Origin: Coix lacryma-jobi var. lacryma-jobi
Taxonomy: Eukaryota; Streptophyta; Magnoliopsida; Poales; Poaceae
DNA: 64,000 nt
Assembly: GCA_009763385.1 (NCBI GenBank)
Contig: CM019830.1
Location: 92,568,649 to 92,632,648 of the forward strand
Direction: 5' to 3'
Positions 58,801 to 64,000 of this stretch are shown piece by piece. The notes below the pieces were generated by a model. That model searched no databases and had not been told where the DNA came from. It saw only the letters and a program-made list of their open reading frames with translations. Position numbers and translations under genes: made by a program. How positions within the stretch are numbered: the stretch's first letter is position 1; each line of letters opens with the position of its first letter.

Positions 58801-59275
58801 GCCAAGCCAGGCCTCGGGCGGGTGCGCATTCTCCGTCTCGCCCGAGCCCTCTAAGTTAGGCCTCGGGCGGGTGCGCATTCTCCGTCTCGCCCGAGCCCTC
58901 CAAGTTAGGCCTCGGGCAGGTGCGCATTCTCCGTCTCGCCCGAGCCCTCCAAGTCAGGCCTCGGGCGGGTCCGCATCCTTCGCCTCGCCCGAGCCCTCCA
59001 AGTCAGGCCTCGGGCGGGTGCGCATTCTCCATCTCGCCCGAGCCCTCCAAGTCAGGCCTGGGGCGGGTGCGCATTCTCCGCCTCGCCCGAGCCCTCCAAG
59101 TCAGGCCTCGGGCGGGTGCGCATTCTCCGTCTCGCCCGAGCCCTCCGAGTCAGGCCTCGGGCGGGTGCGCATCCTCCGCCTCGCCCGAGCCCCCCCAGTC
59201 AGGCCTCGGGCGGGTGCGCGTCCTCCCGCCTCGGCCGAGCCCTCCAAGCTGGGCATCGGGCGGGTGCTCTTTCTC
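58801..59275 (+). repeat. F tandem array 2: about ten units of 49 bp
   Basis: GGCCTCGGGCGGGTGCGCAT recurs every 49 bp from 58810. Each unit has an inverted pair, CTCGGGCGGG and the later CTCGCCCGAG, so each could fold as a GC-rich hairpin. A 257-codon + strand ORF over this array encodes only the repeat. Confidence 0.95.
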
Positions 59276-59429
59276 ACGCCCAGTCAACGCGACCCAAGCA
59301 AAACCTTTTGTCCGGGCCCGCACCTGTCTTCAAGAATTTTTTCAACCATCGACCCTTGTAGCACCCTCGAAAGAATGACTATAGACGTACGGGTCGTTGT
59401 CCTCTCCAAAATCAGCATGTTAAAAAGCA

Positions 59430-59790
59430 TTACGCGAGCCTCGCTAAAAGAAAAAGGGGGCGTCGCTGTTTTTTCAAAACAAGCTCACAAGAGCAGTGCG
59501 CGAGCCTCGCTAAAAGAAAAAGGGGGCGTCGCTGTTTTTTCAAAACAAGCTCACAAGAGCAGTACGCGAGCCTCGCTAAAAGAAAAAGGGGGCGTCGCTG
59601 TTTTTTCAAAACAAGCTCACGAGCAAATGCGCGAGCCTCGCTAAAAGAAAAAGGGGGCGTCGCTGTTTTTCAAAACAAGCTCACGAGAGCAAGTGCGCGA
59701 GCCTCGCTAAAAGAAAAAGGGGGCGTCGCTGTTTTTTCAAAACAAGCTCATGAGAGCAAGTGCGCGAGCCTCGCCAAAAGTAAAACGGAG
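59430..59790 (+). repeat. F tandem array 3: six units of 65-67 bp
   Basis: GCGAGCCTCGC begins units at 59434, 59500, 59566, 59631, 59697 and 59764. Each carries AAAAGAAAAAGGGGGCGTCG and TTTTTTCAAAACAAGCTCAC. Confidence 0.95.
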
Positions 59791-59918
59791 CCTCGCTATT
59801 AAACAATATAAGAAACGTTATATAGCGCAGCAAACATGGCACACAACCCATACATCTTTCTCATGCTGTTACAAAGTAACGTCACAACAACAAACATATC
59901 CGAAAAATAAAAAATTCT

Positions 59919-62900
59919 TTACAAGGAACCATCGCTCCCCTCAATCAACATCAAATCACCGAAACCTTCGGCCTCCTCCTCAAACCCCCCCTCCACTGGA
60001 ACCAGGGGTCCCCACAACAAAGGAGCTGCAGGGACAATTGGCAGCTCCCCGGGTAAAACCCTCGCCCTATACATGTATCTATGCCTCGTCTCACTAACTT
60101 CCGAAGGTTCTTCCTTCGAAATCAAAAGCGCCCCATCCGAACCAACTCCAAGCTCCGTTTGCCCGAATAAATATTCCAAAGCTGTATTCTCGTCAATATC
60201 ATCATCTCCGCTGGCTTGCGAGATCGAAGAAGATCCAAACAAATAGCGGTCGGCTTGACGATCAGTATAATCTGCCTCGCGCCAAAAACGATCCGACCTA
60301 CCATTCTTTAAATCATACCTTCACACCTTTCACCACCAAAAACGTTCAAAGGAAAGCGAAGGATGTTTAAACTTAGCGCGAGCCCACGACTCACCAGTTA
60401 TAAAAACATCCTGATAGTTAAGCGTTAACGGTGTCACGTCAAAAACCTCAAGCATGGTTCCATCAGGAACCTGCATTCACATAAAACAGTAAAAAAAAAT
60501 GTCTCAGCATTCTTCAAGTCATCTCAGGCATCGCTGTTTTTTCCTTTACAAAATTACTTATCCTTACAACCCTATGTGCTCACACCGGCTCGGCTTCATT
60601 AAGCTCGGTAGTCACAGCTTCGCCAGTGACGGTCTCCGCATCTCCAGCAGATGCCTCCCTCGCAGCCTTCTCTTGTTCGGTACCTTCGCCGGTGATTGTG
60701 GCTTCTGCGTGACCCTCAACCGCCACTGGTGGCACCTCCGCAGAGCTGGGAGCTTGAGCGGCTTCGGAGCTACCACCAGCTTCAAGGACAGCAGACGGCG
60801 AAGGCATCGCCTCCCTCCGATCCTGCAAGAACCAAAAGGACAAAACAAATCCCTTTTTTAACTCTAAAAAAAACACAAACCTGACGAGTAGCCTCGGCAG
60901 CCTCATCGAAGGCAAGAACTCGGCCGCCGCCCGCAATCCAAAATCAACGAAGTAACCGCATCGCGCAGTTTTGGACCTCGGCGTCGTCTGTCTTCATCTG
61001 TCGCACCTCATCGATGGTGGGGAAAGTATGGTTGGGTTTCTTAATTTTACGAAGGTGATCACAGTCCGCTTGGTGAAGCGTTCCAGCCATCGCCAGCGCC
61101 TCGGCATACCCTCCAAAATCAGCTGCATTCCCAACCAGCGAGCTGAATACATCCAACTCATTACTTAACCAACCTTCGAAAGCCTCCGCGCTGACTGTAG
61201 GAAGTGGCTCCCCGACTGAACCTCCGGCTTCAGTCAAGCATGTGTCTATCTTCGCTTTAACCCTAGATAGACTCTCACGCCAAGCCTCGGCCTGGGTTGC
61301 CACCTCCGTTGACAACTTTTCTGCGCGCTCGTTTGCAGACGCCAAGTCTTTATCTTTTTGCCGTCTTGCAGCGAGGAGCTCCGCACTGGTCCTCGCAGCC
61401 TCTTGCGTTTCTTTCTTCCACTTCTCAGCCTCCTCTAAGGCAGTTTTCAGCTCCGCATCCTTGTCCTCCAAGCTCTGGCGAAGCTCCTTGTTGGTTTTCT
61501 GCGTGTCTTTCAACCGGTCGTTCAGATAATGAAGATTGTAACTAGACCTTCGACGCGCCGACCGGTTGAGGAGCATCAGCTCAGCCACTTTCACATCAAT
61601 ATCATCATGAATATTATCCAAGGGCTCGCTAGCGAGCCGAAGCTCCGCTTCCGGCAGACAGACCCGGTTAAACACGCGACCCAGGAATCGCCTTTCCTCC
61701 GGAGAGCACGGCAAACGAGTCGCCTGAAGGTCCGCGCTCGTGTACAGATGGGTCGCCGGGTCAGTAACGCCAAGCTCCTTCGCGTAGTAAGGAAGGCTTG
61801 TCTGGTTGGCTTCGCCATATGGCCTCTTTCCAGGCACCGGGTCTGATTCATGGTCACCATTAATTTCGGATCCCTCGACCCAAATGTGCGTGCCGGCGTA
61901 ATCGGGCAGTGACCCTCGTCGAGGGCTCTCTCCCTCCAGTTCCCGCAACACTTCTTCAACATCTTTGGCAGCCGCAGCAACAGCACTGGGCGAAGCTATC
62001 TTTTTTCCTCGGGTGTCCCCAATAGAAACGTCTTCATCGGAGTCATCCTCGCTGCTGGATGAATCGCTGCCCTCGCTAGATGACTCCTCTACCCCCCTTT
62101 CCTTTTCCTTTTCTTTCTCTTCCTTGTCGGTGTCTTTGGAGACGCCTTCGTCATCCGAGATCTGAATTAAAGCTCCGATACCGCCCACGCGGGGCACCAC
62201 TCCTCCAACCTTAGCAGAGCCTCGGCCGCTCGAGGCAACGGCCGAGGATGTGGAAGTGCCCGAAGCACCAACAACACCTGCGACCTTCGTCGCCAACACC
62301 TTCGCCCCGCCACCGGGACCGCCGCGCCCACGGCCACGACCCCTCTTCGGCCGAGAGACAACTCCCTCATCTCCCGCAGCGGCTCGCTTCCTCTTCTTCG
62401 GAGCATCTTCGCTCGACGGAGCGGGCCAGTTTGGATACTCAATGCCAAGAATGTCAAACAGTCTGTTAACTCGACCTTCGGCGCCTATCGCGTTGTGTAT
62501 AGCTTTATTTTCCAACGTTGACAATTTGCCAACTAACTCCTCCCCCCACTGCTGCACGCGTTTATATATAACCTCGAGCCCATCCTCTCGCCTGGGAAAT
62601 TTCTTGAAAACGTTTGCCCAGACCTTGTTCAAATCAATCTTCGGTTTCTTCAACCCCTTGCCCTGGTAGCGAGGGTCATCCTCAACCTCAAACCATACTT
62701 GTTTCTCGCGAAGAGGCCAGATCTTGGCGCAACAGTACTCCTCAACCAGGTCGCGAGCGCACTGAGAGCGCGAGACAACCCTCAAATAATCAACAGCCGC
62801 GTGTGCTTCGCCGTCCATCTTGGCCTCCGCACTTACATCCCCAAGAGGCGGGAGCTCACCGCACAGCTCCGCCGCATCACTGAGCTTGTAGTAAAACCAA

Positions 62901-63433
62901 AATTCCTGCCACCCGCTGGCCCACTTGTTCTTCTGAGCTTGCACTGGCAACTCCGACCCAGCGCGGTGGCAGAATGTGTACACAGCAAATTGACCCAGAC
63001 AGCTTTTACCCTCGCCACAATCAATCTTCCGAGGCTGCATGTGCACCCGATGAGTGCGAACAAAACCTTCGACATTTGGAGCAATACCTTGAGAATGGCA
63101 CGCCCACACATACACCGACATCTTCGTAAAACATGAAGGTGTCAGCTGATGAAACCTCAGGTTGAACCTTCACAACACAGAGGCCACGAAGGAGTGGGCC
63201 GGGAAGCGAAGGCCAGCCGAAAAAAATTCTTCAAACACTACTACTTCATCCGCTTCCGCCTTCGGCACCGTCTCCCCGACGCTGGTCCTCGCCTTGCCCT
63301 CCTCGATCCAACCCCACCTAACATAAGACGCAATCTCTGATGCGCACACTCGGCTGAGTCCAAACTCGAAGGTAATCCCCTCTTCCGCCGAAACAGGGGA
63401 AGCGGCACGAGCAGTCTGCTTCAGCCTAGCCAT
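59919..63433 (-). pseudogene. Element F antisense gene (aORF), three exons, nuclear protein with H3-like N-terminus
   Basis: Exon 1 63433-60881, intron 60880-60823 (GTTTGTG...TTGCAG, 58 nt), exon 2 60822-60586, intron 60585-60471 (GTGTGAG...ATGCAG), exon 3 60470-59919. Phases agree and give ~1113 residues. In-frame TGA occurs four times (63172-63170, 60946-60944, 60332-60330, 60323-60321); no TAA or TAG. The first ATG gives MARLKQTARAAS, close to the histone H3 tail. Next comes a region like the putative gypsy-type 'Transposase_28' family (FNLRFHQLTPSC, FAVYTFCHRAGS, GWQEFWFYYKLSD), NLS PKKRKRAAA, an RGRGRGRGG stretch, IQISDDEG (possible SUMO-interacting), an acidic/Ser block and a ~130-residue coiled coil. 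Antisense ORFs are known in Tat elements; function is unknown. Exon 1-2 junction is well supported; the second intron and exon 3 are less certain. Confidence 0.75.
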
Positions 63434-63577
63434 CTCTCTAATCGCTAACACCTTCGCGCAGTGAATGCTTGCCTCGACCCTCGCAGTCAAACTAAAACAA
63501 ACCTTCGCTACAGGCAAATTGCAACAGCAGGGTGGCTAGGGCGAATGAGGGCACGTCCTTTACCGCTCACCTACCCC

Positions 63578-63590
63578 TCCTATTTATAGA
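63578..63590 (-). promoter_or_regulatory. TATA box of the antisense gene
   Basis: GGTCTATAAATAGGAGG on the minus strand, ~150 bp upstream of the ATG at 63433. The distance and form fit a plant Pol II core promoter that fires against the element's sense direction. Confidence 0.75.
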
Positions 63591-63798
63591 CCAAGCGGCC
63601 GGCACTCCCGCGACAGTATCGGCACGACAATCGAAAAACGCGGCGCAAAAAAAAATGAAACGGGCCTCAACAGTACAAACTACAGTACAACGATACGGCC
63701 CAAAGCAGCCGCGGGCGTCACTGCCAAGGGTCCCTTTACGTTTTCCCGTCCAAAATGCGCTGCTTGGGCCTAAAACTCCGTTCTTTAGATCCAAGGCA
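63591..63798 (-). other. Antisense promoter region of element F
   Basis: About 200 bp between the antisense TATA box and the polypurine tract. No gene. It probably holds upstream elements of the antisense promoter; no clear motif recognised. Confidence 0.4.
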
Positions 63799-63810
63799 AC
63801 GAGGGGCTAC
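63799..63810 (+). promoter_or_regulatory. Element F polypurine tract
   Basis: ACGAGGGGCTAC abuts TGTTGGGG of the 3' LTR, a form common in Tat-lineage elements. Confidence 0.8.
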
Positions 63811-64000
63811 TGTTGGGGAAAAGGACCCTCGGCAAAGACGCCGCCCGATATGGTGCCAAGATCAACCTTCGCTTGGTCTTTGTGCCCTCGCGAGGTCCCC
63901 CCCCCTTTCGGGATCAATTTCCTAACCTTCGGACGTGAGTTCGACCCTCGATACTCCCTTTTGCACTCCCTGCAGGCTAAGGCTTCGTGGCACGGCAGGC
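63811..64000 (+). repeat. Element F 3' LTR, first 190 bp
   Basis: Matches 51410-51598 with two substitutions and two extra C in a C-run. The LTR continues beyond the window. Confidence 0.95.

Larger units (their letters stand above)
51410..64000 (+). mobile_element. Element F: Tat-lineage Ty3/gypsy retrotransposon with antisense gene
   Basis: 5' LTR 51410-52101, PBS, gag-protease, pol with two RNase H domains and no chromodomain, three tandem arrays, a large antisense gene, polypurine tract and the first 190 bp of the 3' LTR at the window end. Dual RNase H and an extra ORF between pol and 3' LTR are known traits of the Tat lineage (e.g. RIRE2, Grande, Cinful). The 190 bp visible in both LTRs differ by two substitutions and a C-run length, so insertion is fairly recent. 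The left flank is GTAGG; the right flank lies outside. Confidence 0.92.

Noticed and set aside
58276..59644. Long open frames over the tandem arrays on both strands (up to 257 codons)
   Set aside because: The translations are only the 88, 49 and 66 bp repeats read through; there is no independent start context or domain.
60499..60861. A + strand ORF of 120 codons and other ORFs opposite the antisense gene
   Set aside because: Shadows of exon 2 and its introns; the minus strand reading is supported by splice sites and phase.

Overview
This window reads as a slice of plant nuclear heterochromatin, most likely from a grass (Poaceae) with a large repeat-rich genome. Every recognisable coding region belongs to an LTR retrotransposon. 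I found no host gene, no tRNA gene and no functional rRNA gene. The grass call is an inference from the mix of lineages (Sirevirus copia, tRNA-Asp-primed Athila-like elements, a Tekay-type chromovirus, a Tat-lineage element with an antisense gene, and the 5S-bearing Cassandra TRIM). The species cannot be named from the sequence.

Layout: one nested stack. The host layer is element D, a + strand Athila-like element. Its 5' LTR end and primer-binding site (PBS) lie at 4433-4499 and its 3' LTR starts at 50469. D is interrupted by: (1) a + strand Sirevirus whose 3' end (1-4432) sits in the D 5' LTR; (2) element A, minus strand, 5754-15002; (3) element B, minus strand, 15564-25537; (4) a rearranged composite at 26554-48300 made of Cassandra, chromovirus gag-pol and many forward and inverted LTR pieces, flanked as a whole by the direct repeat GTGAA; (5) element F, + strand Tat lineage, from 51410 to beyond the window end (its 3' LTR begins at 63811).

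A, B and D carry no RT, RNase H or integrase. A and B keep Gag-protease plus a second ORF of Athila ORF1 type that has its own TATA box, so they look non-autonomous. B still has an intact 457-codon ORF1. F and the chromovirus encode full pol enzymes, but F gag-pol has stops and a frame break, and the chromovirus pol is split in two with a 359 bp duplication.

Most interesting signals: F carries a three-exon antisense gene whose first ATG opens with a close copy of the histone H3 tail, followed by a nuclear localisation signal, an RGRGRG stretch, an acidic/serine block and a coiled coil. F is also peppered, in all reading frames, with the hexamer CCTTCG/CGAAGG. LTRs of A and B contain fossil copies of their own PBS at a ~73 bp period, as if the LTR edge had ratcheted outward. 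A and B each repeat a private GC-rich palindrome both in U3 and next to the internal ORF1 promoter. The composite at 26.5-48.3 kb begins with a Cassandra LTR and ends with a chromovirus LTR inside one target-site duplication.
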